A stretch of DNA of 64,000 nt, from positions 1,302,001 through 1,366,000 of the forward strand of contig JAITYX010000053.1 in assembly GCA_021018815.1 (NCBI GenBank), written 5' to 3'. Origin of the DNA: Talinum fruticosum (taxonomy: Eukaryota; Streptophyta; Magnoliopsida; Caryophyllales; Talinaceae). Below the pieces are notes generated by a model that saw only the letters and a program-made list of their open reading frames with translations, searched no databases and was not told the DNA's origin. A program made the position numbers and the translations under genes. This document shows, one piece after another, positions 52,845-63,940 of this stretch; positions within the stretch are counted from its first letter, which is position 1, and every line of letters starts with the position of its first letter.

Positions 52845-54451
52845 TGAAGGTTTGCTCTCGGAGAAGCTAAGTCACCCTAGAGGGGGTTAATAGGGCGATG
52901 AGGAAATTCGCTCAAGTTAAACACTAGTTATGACTGCGGGAGAGTGTGAGTCAAGAATGAACTTAGAAAAACACCGACTCGAAATAAGTGGAAGATGAAG
53001 ATACGGATTGGATAGAACTTTAAATTTGTCCGAATCTAGATTGGACTCAGAAAAGTATCAACTCGAAGTTATGTGGAAACCCTCCCGGGCGAGAAAACCA
53101 CGGACCGTGCTAATCCAAGCATGAAGTCAAATCCACTATTTTGAATCCACAAAAATACGAGTAGAATGACTCAACCGAGTTGCTCCCTTAGACAACTCCT
53201 TACAAGTTTTTCCTAGACTTAGAAATTCCCTTATCCGATCTAGTACTTCCTAATTGAGATAACCTTTACAGCTAGGGACAATTGAGTTGAGATAACCCTT
53301 ACGGCTCGGTTAAGGGACCGACCTTCAAAGAGTAAGAATAAGTGTTTGTGATCGATTACAAGACCTTATAACTCGAGAGAATATTAATTGCAGAGTTAGA
53401 GTTGTAAGTAAAAGATTGAATACGAATACAAAGACTTTTGCTCAAGTATGTGTATTGACGAGTTGGTTCAGCAATCTTCAAGTCTTGAGAGTTGGCTTCT
53501 ATTTATAAATGACCAAGTAGATTAGCCGTTGTGACCATCTTCCGATCTGGAAGTCCATTGTGACCATTGTAATGGATTTTACGAGTCACTCGGAAAATAT
53601 CCGTCGAAGTGTGAATGTTGGGCAACGGCTCTTGACTTCATTGGAAGTCCCGATTTCTTGGTGGTGTCTTGAAAAGTAAGGTGGAAACCACCGTTAAGCT
53701 TAGCGTTGCGATTTCCGATTTTGAAAGCAGACAACCCTAACACGATTGTGCGGGCCTTGGTTAGAAGTGGAAAAAGCCTTGTCTGCTTGGTGATTTGACG
53801 TTTTGAAGCCAGGTTACTTTTGTAATTCAAAAATAGGATACTCTCGTTTGAATAACCTACAAAAGTAAATCAATTTGGTTCTCAAAGTATAAAATACTTT
53901 GGTCTAAGATTAAACAAAGATAATTAATTAATTAAGATAATTAAGTGCATAATTATCCGAGTTAGAAAAGGAATGGAATTTCCTGAGTCTAATATCCATG
54001 AGACTCAAAAGCCATTCGAGTCAATCTAAAAGAGAATCAAGTCAAATAAAGAATATCAAAGTAGACAGACTTGATTTAGACAAAGCAAGGTGCAAACAAA
54101 ACAAGTCGACTTAGAAGAATGAATTATCAAGGTAATTCTTAGAACATGAAGTCGAGTCTAAGTTTATGCATGTTATAGTAAATGATTGAACATACGATAT
54201 ATTTGAGTGTTGTCCGAGTGACTCATAACAGTGTGTAGAATGCATATAAGAGTATGCTTTCGAATCGGTTAGAAGCGGATGAAAACGAATACAATAGATT
54301 CCGTAACACTCGGAAAAGATGCTACATCACTCGAGAAAAGTTTCTAAGGCACATAGAATGACTTGAAATCAAAACCTTATGAGGGCTGAAGCCATATACC
54401 CGATTGTTTGATAGAACTCGGAATGATGTACATGTAAAGTCCGAGTCTTCA
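52845..54451 (-). mobile_element. Copia B 3' LTR (1607 bp)
   Basis: It starts TGAAGGTTTGCTCTCGG and ends GTCCGAGTCTTCA. Differences from the right LTR include substitutions and 1-4-bp indels, many at CG dinucleotides. TATA-like box at about 53503-53511 (minus). Confidence 0.95.
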
Positions 54452-54466
54452 ATCTCCCCTTTTTGA
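54452..54466 (-). other. Polypurine tract of copia B
   Basis: The minus strand reads CAAAAAGGGGAGAT directly before the LTR start TGAAGACTCGG. Confidence 0.85.
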
Positions 54467-55169
54467 TGAAAGGCATTCCATATTTAGATGAAACTTTGTT
54501 AGTGATATAGATCTGGTTTTCAATCTTGCTCGGAAACTAAGTTAGTAAGATGTGATAAAATGAAGTTCTATCGAGCACATTTATTTATTAGAGCAACTAA
54601 GTTGAGATCAAAGCAAGCAAAGATACTTGATAAACATGTCAATGATTGGACGCTGATAGTAGGATTAATAATGAAATGCATTTATTCATGAAAGAAAATA
54701 AAGTAACTCGATGATCGGAGCAAAGATAGACATAGTTGACATGCTTGAGCAAGGAATGAAAACTCGAAATAATAAACTCGAAACAATTGCTTTAAGCATG
54801 AAACTCATAAATTATTAATGAAATGTATTACTTCATTAAAGAAAACATAAGTACATAAGGGAGGGTGATAGAAACTCCCCTAAACAAGACAACAAATTTT
54901 TCAAACTATTCTCTCCTTTGCCTTTCAGCAAAAACAAAAAGATGAAGAATGTATCTAATAGATATAGATTTGATGTCCGGACAAAAAAAAAGAAAAACAA
55001 AAGAAGAAAACTAAGAGGAAGGAGATGATGGAGTCTGAATAGAAGATGAATGGCGAGTAGATCTTGAAGATGTAGTTGAGCGCGGCGGTAGCAGACTCGG
55101 GATCTCTGCCATTGGCTCGGTTTTGAGTGGTCGACTCAAAACTAGGTCGTCCGAGGCTCATCCTCCTGG

Positions 55170-56596
55170 AACTCGACGGCTAGAGGAGTGCGCTCGGTCG
55201 ACCGGCTGCTAGCTCGACCATGGTCGGCAAGGTCATCCGACCTACTCAAACTACTGTCTCGAGCTTATCATCTCCGGTTGAGGTTACGGAGCACTTGGAG
55301 CCTCTTCTGCTGCTGCTCCTTGTTCTTTTTCTTTCTCCCTGCCTCGAGATGGACCAACCTCGGTCGTAGGCGCCTCTTCTTTTGCTTCTTCTTCCTCTTC
55401 GAGGAAGATTTGGCTGGACTCGAGGATTCCTCAGAAGCATCCGAGTTGACAAGATCCTGAGACGCCTTGGATCGGTTCTCCTGAACTTGATCGGCTCCTC
55501 TCGCTCCTTAACCGGTGCCTTCATCTCGAGGAGCACATCCTGCTGCTCTCGGATGCGGGATTGGGCTATTTTTTGGTTAATGGTCATAGGCTGAAGGACG
55601 AGTCTTGAATGACTAAAGGATGTCCTTGAACTTAGTGGACATCAAGGATATCTTGTCCATGACAGCGGTGGACAAGGTAGAAGAGATGATTTGAGAAACA
55701 CACGAGGTGGAGGCACCACCAGGTGGAGGAGGGAGAGAGAGAGGGGCGAGTCTAAGTCCGAGGCGGAGAAGGTGGTCTCGGTTCTAAGCTATAGACCCGG
55801 ACACCCGGTTGGGTTTCACGGTATCCATATCCAAGAAGTTCCTTTTTGCCAACTACTATGCAAGCCTCGAAAGCTGCGTTAGGATTTAAGGGAAGAGGGA
55901 CTTTGAATTGTTTGAAGATGAGAGTGAGAAGAGCCCCGAAAGAAAGAGGGGTTGTCTTCTTGTTCCGAGTCCGAGCCGGCACAACTGCTATTTGCTCTAT
56001 TATTGTAGGAAAGAGGTCTACTTTGTAGCCCTCTAGAATATCGAACAGAGCTTTGAGATGCTTGGAGTTTGGGTTCTCCTTGCTAGAATGCTTGTGAGAA
56101 GAAGGTTCTCATCGGCAGGAAACACGGAAGATGAGTTTCGACTTTAGTTGGGTCATAGAGAAATTTTTGCGTTACCCGGGGAATTCTTTAGCGTACTTCT
56201 CAAAGAAGTCGTCCGCAACCTCGTTGAAAGGTATGGGGTTGCTGTTCAAGAAAAGAGAAGATACTTTGAAAAGACAGTGGAGGAGGGAAGTATCGATGTG
56301 AACGGTGATGTCCTGAACTCCGGAGGTGAGGATACCCTCGAGCTAGAAAGATTTGAGTAGAACTTAGAGACGAGTTCTAGGTAGATAAAATCAACTGAAA
56401 TAGAGGAAATTGTAAACCCTGTGGACTTAATGTGATGGTAACCACGAAAATTTTGTGGTAGGAAAGAATTTATCATCCAACATGAGATCTTTGGGTGACA
56501 AGAGGTTTGGAAGGATTGGAGGGGCCTTCCGGCTTTTGTGTGAGGTTTCTTGGTGGCGGAACCAAGAAAATCGAGGTGGGAACCTCTTTTCGGCAT
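55170..56596 (-). pseudogene. Extra ORF between RNase H and 3' LTR (copia B)
   Basis: The ATG at 56596 begins MPKRGSHLDFLGSATKKPHT. Segments in shifting frames follow: LMLDDKFFPTTKF, STGFTISSISVDFIYLEL, VSSPPEFRTSPFTSIL, NPIPFNEVADDFFEKYAKE, then PLSFGALLTLIFKQFKVPLP (55900-55950) and KKELLGYGYRET, then a helical part REQQDVLLEMKAPVKEREE (about 55510-55560) and a basic/acidic Ser-rich tail. The total would be about 450 codons. No membrane segment or signal peptide is visible. It matches the extra ORF of copia A piece by piece. Frameshifts and stops are present. Function unknown. Post-pol ORFs of Sireviruses are called env-like without proof. Confidence 0.7.
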
Positions 56597-56859
56597 GTTT
56601 GTTGTTGAAAAGAGAGGAAAAAGATGAACTTTTGAGAAAGAGAGAGGAAGAAAGAGAGATAGAAAGCTCGAGGAAAGTGGAAAAAGAAAAGAGTAGAAGA
56701 AGAGAGAGAGCTGAGAGCAACGAGCTTACTTGAGATGTTCTTCACTAAGCTTGAGATCACCGAGCGTTGCTTTGATCATAGAGAGCTTGTTCACGAAGAT
56801 TTAATTACGAGAGTGAAAGTAAGCGAAGAGTAAAGTAGTGAAATGAAGGAGAATAAGCA

Positions 56860-56868
56860 CTATTTATA
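56860..56868 (-). promoter_or_regulatory. TATA box upstream of the extra ORF (copia B)
   Basis: The minus strand reads TATAAATAG 264 bp before the extra ORF ATG, in the same context as in copia A (18286-18294). Confidence 0.65.
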
Positions 56869-57002
56869 GAGAAGTAAGCGTCCTTCTATATCCGTTCGAC
56901 TCGGCTCTTCAGCGATCACTTCGACCGATGTGACTGTTCTTTTCTCCAACGATTAGAATTCCAACAGCTTGTCTCCCAACGGCTAGTTGTCCGATCACAG
57001 TG

Positions 57003-57024
57003 AGCGAGAGAGAGAGAGAGAGAA
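57003..57024 (+). repeat. (GA)n microsatellite
   Basis: About nine GA units with one interruption, in the same position relative to the extra ORF as the run at 18428-18443 in copia A. Confidence 0.85.
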
Positions 57025-57289
57025 AAAACGAAAGATTTTAAAATAAATTCCAAAATTCTCCACTTGTCTAGAGATGATTTCACAAGTTTGAAGTCCATTT
57101 TTCTCAAAATGCGAGTCCGACTCGACTAAGTTTCCGAGTGACTCGAAATCGCAAACAAATAATAACTCTTAGCTCGGTATCACTGGTTCAATCGAACTAA
57201 TAACTTATTAAAGAGAGTAAGCACACAGCACATAATCATGCGAGAGAATTTTCACACGGAAAAGCACATAATTATGCGTTTAACTTACC

Positions 57290-57915
57290 AAGCTCATTCC
57301 TAATAAAGCAAAACTGATCCTCACTAAGTGGCTTAGTAAAGATATCAGCTAATTGAAGATTGGTAGGAATGAATTGAAGTTCAATATCACCTTTCTCAGA
57401 ATGGTCTCTTAAGAAATGATACCGACCTCAATATGTTTTATCTTTGAGTGTTGAACTGGATTCTTGGTGATGCTGATTGCACTTTGATTATCACACTTGA
57501 TTGGAATTGATTTGAATTTAAGTCCAAGATCTCTCAAGTGTTGCTTTATCCATAAAATCCGAGCACGGCATGCCCCAGCTACGATATACTCGGCTTCGGC
57601 AGTTGATAGAGCTACTGAGTTTTGCTTCTTTGATTGCCAAGATATCGAGGATTGACCGAGAAAATCGCGAGCTCCTGAGGTGCTCTTCCTATCAACTTTG
57701 TACCCGGCATAATCAGCATCTAAGTATCCAGCGAGAGTCGGTTCGAGTCTTTGGAGTACCATAGACCTAAATTCCGAGTCCCTGTAAGATATCTGAATAT
57801 TCTCTTCACCGCGAGTGAGATGTGATTCTTTAGGATTAGCTTCAAATCTTGCACACGAGCGGACACTCAACATTATGTCCGGCCTCACTGGAAGTAAGAT
57901 ATAGCAAAGATCCAA
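57290..57915 (-). pseudogene. pol: Copia B RNase H
   Basis: Well preserved and open over most of its length: RPDIMLSVRSCARFEANPKE, TLAGYLDADYAGYKVDRKST (first Asp of the catalytic set), FLGQSSISWQSKKQNSVALS, TAEAEYIVAGACRARILWIK (Glu), KCDNQSAISITKNPVQHS (Asp) and KHIEVG. The last part near 57300-57410 is shifted and ends LADIFTKP-like. Compared with copia A it keeps the AEAEY and DADYAG motifs. Confidence 0.92.
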
Positions 57916-58700
57916 TCATACCTCGATAGAACTTCGATCTACTTGCTTTACCTTTTTCGTCTAAATCCAGTTTTATGCTTGCTACTCGATGGGGGTTGCT
58001 ACATGCTTTGCATCTTGAAGTTTGTACTTCTTTAGCAGCTCCTTGGTGTACTTAGATTGATGGACATATATTCCATCTCTGTCTTTCTTGATTTGTAGGC
58101 CAAGGAAGAAATTGAGTTCTCCCATCATACTCATTTCAATTCTTGTCTCATTAACTCGGAAAATTCTCGACACATAATTTCATTAGTAACTCCAAAAATT
58201 ATGTCATCAATATATATCCGAGCAATCAGAAAGTCTTTCCCCTTGGTTTTTATAAAGAGAGTCTTGTCAATCTGACCTCTCCTAAAATCATTTTGAACCA
58301 AGAAAATGCTCGAGTCCTTCATACCAAGCTCTAGGAGCTTGTTTAAGACCATAGAGAGATTTTTGTAGTTTGAAAACATGATTTGGAAATTCTAAGTTTT
58401 CAAATCTAGGGGTTGCTCAACATATACTTCCTCTTCAATAAAACCATTGAGAAATACACATTTCACATCCATTTGATACAATTTGATATTCATGCTAGAT
58501 GCAAATGCCAATAAAATTCTAATGGCTTCAATTCAGCTACGAGTGCAAAGGTTTCCCCACAATCAATCCCTTCTTCTTGATTGTAACCTTGAGCCACAAG
58601 TCTAGCCTTATTTTTGACTACCAACCCACCTTCATCCAGTTTGTTCTTGAAAACCCATTTGGTTCCTATGACTGGGTGGTTAGAAGGTTGTTTGGTCGAG
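57916..58700 (-). pseudogene. pol: Copia B reverse transcriptase
   Basis: Segments from N to C: NKLDEGG-like and RLVAQG-like (58560-58650), LYQMDVKC-like, ATPRFENLEFPNHVFKLQKS and LYGLKQAPRAWYEGLEHFL (58320-58420), RIYIDDIIFGVTNEIMCREF (58150-58230, catalytic YxDD as YIDD), MSMMGELNFFLGLQIKKDRD, YVHQSKYTKELLKKYKLQDA and KHVATPIE. The whole copia RT order is present, with about ten stops or frameshifts. The part at 58332-58672 is missing from copia A. Confidence 0.92.
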
Positions 58701-60065
58701 TCCGAACTTAGTTTCTTTCAAATTGATTGAGTTCCTCTTACATGGCCTTTACCGATTCAGGTTCATTAAGGCCCTCTAGTGCATTTCGGGTTCGAGTTAA
58801 TGATATGAATGCGGTGAATGCACATAGATTTTGAAGAGAGGAACGAGTTCTTACCCCACTATTGATGTCGGATATGATGTTTCCTAGTGGGTGGCTAGAA
58901 GCATACTTGAAAGCTCTACATGTTCTTTGGTTCACCAGATTTGTAGGTTGAATTGGTTGATCTGCGAAGTCCGTTGCGAGTGAGCTTGTTCATCGGATTG
59001 TCCTTCAATAGTCCGAGCTGGTTCTTAAGTTGTCTCATTCCGAGTCACTTCGTTTTTAGTGACTTCATTCCGAGTGTCATGGATTTGATTCTTGATGAGC
59101 TCATTTTCATCGCGATCATCATCTCTGCTGAGCTTTAGGTCCGGGAATGATGACTCACTTGGTTTTTCCTGTTCAATCTCATTAAACACAACGCGGATGC
59201 TTTCTTCCACTTTGTTAGTTCTTTTATTGAAAATGCGATAAGCTTTGCTATGAGATGAATAACCAAGAAAAATACCTTCATCTCGACCGAGCATTAAACT
59301 TGGTCGAGTGATCCTTACCATTGTTGTCAATAAAGCACTTACATCCAAAGGGTTTGAAGTATGAAATATTGGGTTTCTTCCCTTTGTAGAGCTCGTATGG
59401 AGTTTTCTTCAGGATGGGTCTAATGAAGCATCTGTTCAAAGTGTAGTTAGTCTGTGTTGATCGCCTCGACCCAGAAATAGTAGGGTAGATTGTGTTCAAT
59501 CATCATAGTCCTTGCTATTTCTTCAAGAGTTCTGTTCTTTCTCTCCACCACTCCATTTTGTTGAGGCGTTCTTGGTGGTGAGAAGTTGTGAGAGATGCCA
59601 TTCTTATCACAAAACTCTGCAAACTCCGAGTAGTCGAACTCCCTTCCATGGTCGGTTCGAATTCTCTGGATCCGAGTCCGAGACTCAACTTGGATTTTCT
59701 GCAGAGCTTGCTGAACTCTTTGAACGCTTCATTTTTATACTTAAGAAAACACACTCAGGTAAATCATGAGTAATCATCAACAATAACAAGCACATATGAT
59801 TTACCTCCGAGACTCTTGACGAGGATTTCATCACATAAATCCATATGCAACATTTCAAGCACTTTGGATGTGGAAACAGCTTTCGGGGATTTGAAGGATG
59901 ATCCGACTTGTTTCCCTTTTGTGCATGCTTGCATAAATTTTATCTTTCTTAAATGCACAATTAGGCAATCCTCCGACTAAACCATGGGATGCAAGTTTCT
60001 TAATGGTATGCATGCTAACATGACCCAGTCTGTGATGCCATGCCCATGAATCATCATGAAGAGAT
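58701..60065 (-). pseudogene. pol: Copia B integrase and linker to RT
   Basis: The zinc-binding domain reads WAWHHRLGHVSMHTIKKLAS (60000-60050) with GGLPNCAFKKD. The core follows: KVLEMLHMDL (first Asp), SLGGKSYVLVIVDDYS (59764-59820), RTDHGREFDYSEFAEF (second Asp, about 59640), QQNGVVERKNRTLEEIA (Glu, about 59530-59570). Then LKKTPYELYKGKKPNIS, RDEGIFLGYSSHSKAYRI and NKVEESIRVVFNEI. The linker (58738-58935) reads SDINSGVRTRSSLQN and LNEPESVKAM. Several frameshifts and stops. Confidence 0.92.
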
Positions 60066-60199
60066 GCGTTTAAACATGATAAGTTCGACTCGGGTTAGAA
60101 AAGGAAATAGTGTAAGTGTTGCCTGATCTCTTACCCGAGAGCTTGATCTCTTTGGTGGCATTATCGAAATATAGCAATTGGTTTGAGTGAATCTTACCT

Positions 60200-60440
60200 C
60201 TTGCCTTTATCACATAGCTGAGAGATGCTTAGCAAGTTGTAGTTTAACCCTTTGACAAGGTATACTTGGATCGACCAGATTGCTTCCTTTCCCAATCTTG
60301 CCAATACCAATTATCTTGCCTTTGCTATCATCCCCAAACATGACTTTTCCTGCTTTGTAGTCCTCTAACTTAGAAAAGAGTCTTGAATCTCCCGACATGT
60401 GGCATGAGCATCCACCTGTCTAGGTACCAATGCCCTTTTG
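60200..60440 (-). pseudogene. pol: Copia B protease
   Basis: The minus strand reads TGGCSCHMSGDSRLFSKL near 60365-60415, where functional copia proteases have LDSGCSxHMTGD, so the catalytic Asp-Ser-Gly is altered. It continues KAGKVMFGDDSKGKIIGIGK and, shifted, VYLVKGLNYNLLSISQLCD. This is the part removed in copia A. Confidence 0.85.
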
Positions 60441-61370
60441 TTCTTTTCTGAGTCACCTGCAAGTCGAAACAAACTAACCCTTCTCACTTCCTCTAACGAA
60501 CCCAGTAACACCCTTTACTGTGATCATTTATGAGGAAGAAGACTTTTGCACCCCAATTTGAATGACTTGGGGTTTGGTCCGATTCTCGAGTCTTCTGTTT
60601 GGAGAACCGAGTTTGTGTCTCTTTCTTTTGAGAAACTTTTCTTTTATAAAATGGTGGAGAAGGCTTTCTCTTGTAAGGCTGAGTCCGGACTCAGTCCTCC
60701 TTCTACGGAGAACCGAGCTCAGCCTTCCTAAATTTCACAGCTTCGGAATCCTTTTTGAAAAGTTATGAGTAGGAATTGGATTCCTCCTCTTAGTTAAAAC
60801 CAAGACCTTCTTTTCGAAGGAGACACATTGGGACCCTAAGAGCATATCAAGGTTTTTTGACCTTGAGTAAACTTTAAAACAAGATCTTGAGACTCGTTGA
60901 GGTCTTGCTTTAGTTGCTCATTTTCCCTTCCGAGTAACTCGGACTTAGTCTCATTAGATTGAACACTAGTCTTAAGTTCTCTTAGAGTAAGTCTTAATTT
61001 TTCCAATTCATTTTTTAAAGAGATCCTCTCGGAATTGATTGACTCAAGTTGTTTTTTAAAAGAGAAGAGTCGAATCGGACTTTTCTTCCAAAGTGAAAAT
61101 ATACTTAGCTAAATCAACTTTAGAAAAATTAAGAAAGTATTCAACTACCTCCTGAGGATTTGTTTCCTCACTGTCCGAGTGATCTAAATCGACTCTGTTT
61201 CAGCTTCGAGTCGAGAGTGCCATCGGACATTTTGAGTCATCTCGAGTCTTCCTCGTCTTCTAATGAGTCTTCATTACTCTATGTGGCCATCATAGCCTTT
61301 TTCTTTCTTCTGTCCCTCTTTCTCTTAGGACAGACCTTGACTATGTATTCCTAGCTGCCACATTCAAAAC
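60441..61370 (-). pseudogene. Copia B gag-protease spacer
   Basis: Charged and Ser-rich minus-strand frames lie here, with a Lys/Glu-rich helical stretch around 60850-61130 (repeated Leu and Glu codons), as in long Sirevirus gag C-termini, some of which form coiled coils. Low conservation. No named domain seen. Confidence 0.45.
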
Positions 61371-62255
61371 GACCAGAGTTCTTAGTCAAAGCTAACTTTG
61401 AAGGGGAACAGTGTTTACCTTTTCTATCCTTCTTGTCTTTCTTATAGAACTCTTCTCTGAGCTTCTTATCCCATATCTTGTGCTTCATTATTCTCTTAAA
61501 GCCTCTAGCGAGAAGTGCCATGGGATCCTCTTCCGAGTCGGAGGAACTCGGATTTGCTTCTCTCGGTTTCTAAGGCTTTTAGCGCAATGTTCTTTTTGGT
61601 GTTGACCTCTGCATCCTCCTCTTCTAAGTGGATCTCATGGGTGAGAAGCTTCCTAATGAGTTCTTCCGGCTTCGGTAGAGACGGAGTTCCGAACCTCTTC
61701 GATAGCTATTACCTTGGAACCCCATCTTCTCTTGGGTAGACTTCGAGTATCTTTCTGCACATTTCCTCGTGGGACATCTTTTTACCCAAAGATTTGAGAT
61801 TGTTGGTAATCTCGGTGAAGCGGATGAACATCCGAGTGATGTTTCTTCGGCTCCATCTTGAATAGCTCATAATTTTGAAGATATTGGCTTATCTTCGCTT
61901 GTCCGACCTGGCTTGTGCCTTCATAAGTATTGACCGAGTGTGTCCCATACTTCTTTGGGCTGTGTCACGAGCGGACACTCGGTTGTACTCTTCCGAGCTG
62001 ATGGCGCACATCGAATGTTTATCGCCTTAAAGTTCTTTCGAACTTTTCCGTTTCTTGAGCTGTGAACTCAGCCTTTGTCTTGTGCACGAGTCTTGTTTCT
62101 TCCATCTTCATGGGAATATACTTGCCTACTTGTATGATGTTCCGGACATCCTCATCGTGATCTAGCAGGAAACATTCCATGAGCTCCTTCGAATGCACGA
62201 AGTTAGATCCTTTGAACTTTGGTGGTCTGCTTGGAAGATCTTCCTTCATCGAACT
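61371..62255 (-). pseudogene. gag: Copia B gag with zinc knuckle
   Basis: The start near 62249 reads MKEDLPSRPPKFKGSNFVHS, and on: ECFLLDHDEDVRNIIQVGKY, then in other frames TAQRSMGHTRSILMKAQAR-like sequence for the TAKEVWDxL...YEGT part, MELFKMEPKKH-like sequence, FTEITNNLKSLGKK. At about 61350-61390 is the zinc-knuckle segment ending ECGS...K. It is the same as copia A gag (21400-22381) with a different set of breaks. Confidence 0.85.
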
Positions 62256-62318
62256 CTCCGTTGTTCCGAGCCATTTTATCTTTAGACCTTTGGATGGTTA
62301 GATCCTTTCGAAAGGCTA

Positions 62319-62331
62319 GGCTCTAATACCA
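62319..62331 (-). other. Copia B primer-binding site
   Basis: TGGTATTAGAGCC on the minus strand, two bases after the LTR end, fitting initiator Met tRNA. Confidence 0.9.
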
Positions 62332-62981
62332 ATTGAAGGTTTGCTCTCGGATAAGCTAAGTCACCCTAGGGAGTGAATAGGGTGATGGGGAAATTTGCTC
62401 GAGTTAGACACTAGCAATGACTCTAGGGAGAGTGTGAGTCAAGAATGAACTCGAGAAAAACGCGACTCAAAAATAAGTGGAAGATGAAGATACAGATTGG
62501 ACATAACTTTAAATGCATGTCGAGTCTAGATTGGACTCGGAAAAGTATCAACTCGAAGTTACGTGGAAACCCTCCTAGGGCGGAAAACCACGAACCGTGT
62601 TAATCCAAGCACGAAGTCAAATCCACTATTTTGAATCCACAAAAATATAGTAGAATGACTCAACCGAGTTGCTCCCTTAGACAACTCCTTAAAAGTTTTT
62701 CCTAGACTCGGAAATTCCCTTATCCGATCTAGTACTTCCTAACCGAGATAACCTTTACAGACTAGGGACAAGCGAGCTGAGATAATCCTTACGGCTCGGT
62801 CAAGGGACCTTCAGAGAGTAAGAATAAGTGTTTGTGACTGATTACAAGACCTTACAACTCGGAGAATATTAATTACGAGTTGGAGTTGTAAGTAGAAGAT
62901 TAAATATGAATACAAAGACTTTTGCTCAAGTATGTGTATTGACAGTTGGTTCAGCAATCTTCAAGTCTTGAGAGCTGGCTT

Positions 62982-62990
62982 CTATTTATA
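62982..62990 (-). promoter_or_regulatory. TATA box of copia B 5' LTR
   Basis: TATAAATAG followed by AAGCCAGC on the minus strand. The equivalent box is found in copies C (51048-51056), A (23031-23040, altered to ATATAAATAG) and the left LTR of B. It is probably the start point of the genomic transcript. Confidence 0.75.
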
Positions 62991-63391
62991 GATGACTATG
63001 CGGATTAGTTGTTGTGACCATTTTCTGATTGGAAGTCCATTGTGACCGTTGCAATGGATTTTCTAAGTCACTTAGAAAATATCCGTTGAAGTGTAAACGT
63101 TGGGCAACGGCTCTTGACTTCATTGGAAGTCTTAATTTCTTGGTGGTGTCTTGAAAAGTAAGGTGGAAACCATCGTTAAGCTTAGCGTTGCGGATTTCCG
63201 ATTTTGGAAACAGACAACCACGACACGATTGTCCGGGCCTTGGTCGAGAAGTGGAAAAAGCCTTGTCTGCTGGTGATTTGATGTTTTAAAGCCGGTTACT
63301 TTTGTAATTCAAAAATAGGATAGCCTCGTTTGAATAACCTATAAAAGTAAATCAATTTGGTTCTCAAAGTATAAAATACTTGGGTCCAAGA

Positions 63392-63427
63392 TTAGACAAA
63401 GATAATAAATTAATTATCTTTGTCTAA
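63392..63427. repeat. Perfect 15-bp inverted repeat in copia B 5' LTR
   Basis: TTAGACAAAGATAAT at 63392-63406 and its exact reverse complement at 63413-63427, with a 6-base loop. The left LTR and the other LTRs lack the second arm. Confidence 0.95.
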
Positions 63428-63940
63428 TTAAGTGCATAATTATCTAAGTTAGAAAAGGAATGAAATTTTCTGAGTCTAATATCCATGAGACTCAAAATCC
63501 ATTCGAGTCAATCTAAAAGAGAATCAAGTCAAATAAAGAATATCAAGTAGACAGACTTGATTTAGACAAAGAAAGGTGCAAACAAAACAAGTCGACTTAG
63601 AAGAATGAATTATCAAGGTAATTCTTGGAACACGAAGTCAAGTACGAGTCTATGCATGTTATAGTAAATGATTGAACATGCGATATATTTAAGTGTTGTC
63701 CGAGTGACTCGGAACGAGTGTATAGAATAGCATATAAGAGTATGCATTACGAGTCGATTAGAAGCGAGATGAAAACAAATACAATAGATTCGTAACACTC
63801 GGAAAAGATGCTACATAACTCGAGAAAAGTTTCTAAGGCACATAGAATGACTTCAAATCAAAACCTTATGAGGGCTGCAGCCATATACATGATTCTTTGA
63901 TGGAACTCGGAATGATGTACATGTAAAGTCCGAGTCTTCA

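Larger units (their letters stand above)
52845..63940 (-). mobile_element. Copia element B (Sirevirus-like), full length
   Basis: The element is 11096 bp with two LTRs of exactly 1607 bp, perfect ACCAC TSD, PBS (62319-62331) and polypurine tract (54452-54466). On the minus strand the order is gag, protease, integrase, RT, RNase H, then about 2.8 kb with an extra ORF before the 3' LTR. All domains are present but carry many stops and frameshifts, and the two LTRs differ at many positions, so the insertion is not recent. Element size, LTR size and extra ORF fit the SIRE/Maximus lineage. No other element in the window interrupts it. Confidence 0.95.
62334..63940 (-). mobile_element. Copia B 5' LTR (1607 bp)
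   Basis: It starts TGAAGGTTTGCTCTCGG next to the PBS and ends GTCCGAGTCTTCA next to the ACCAC TSD. The TATA box is at 62982-62990 (minus, TATAAATAG). It differs from the left LTR by a novel palindrome at 63392-63427. Confidence 0.95.
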
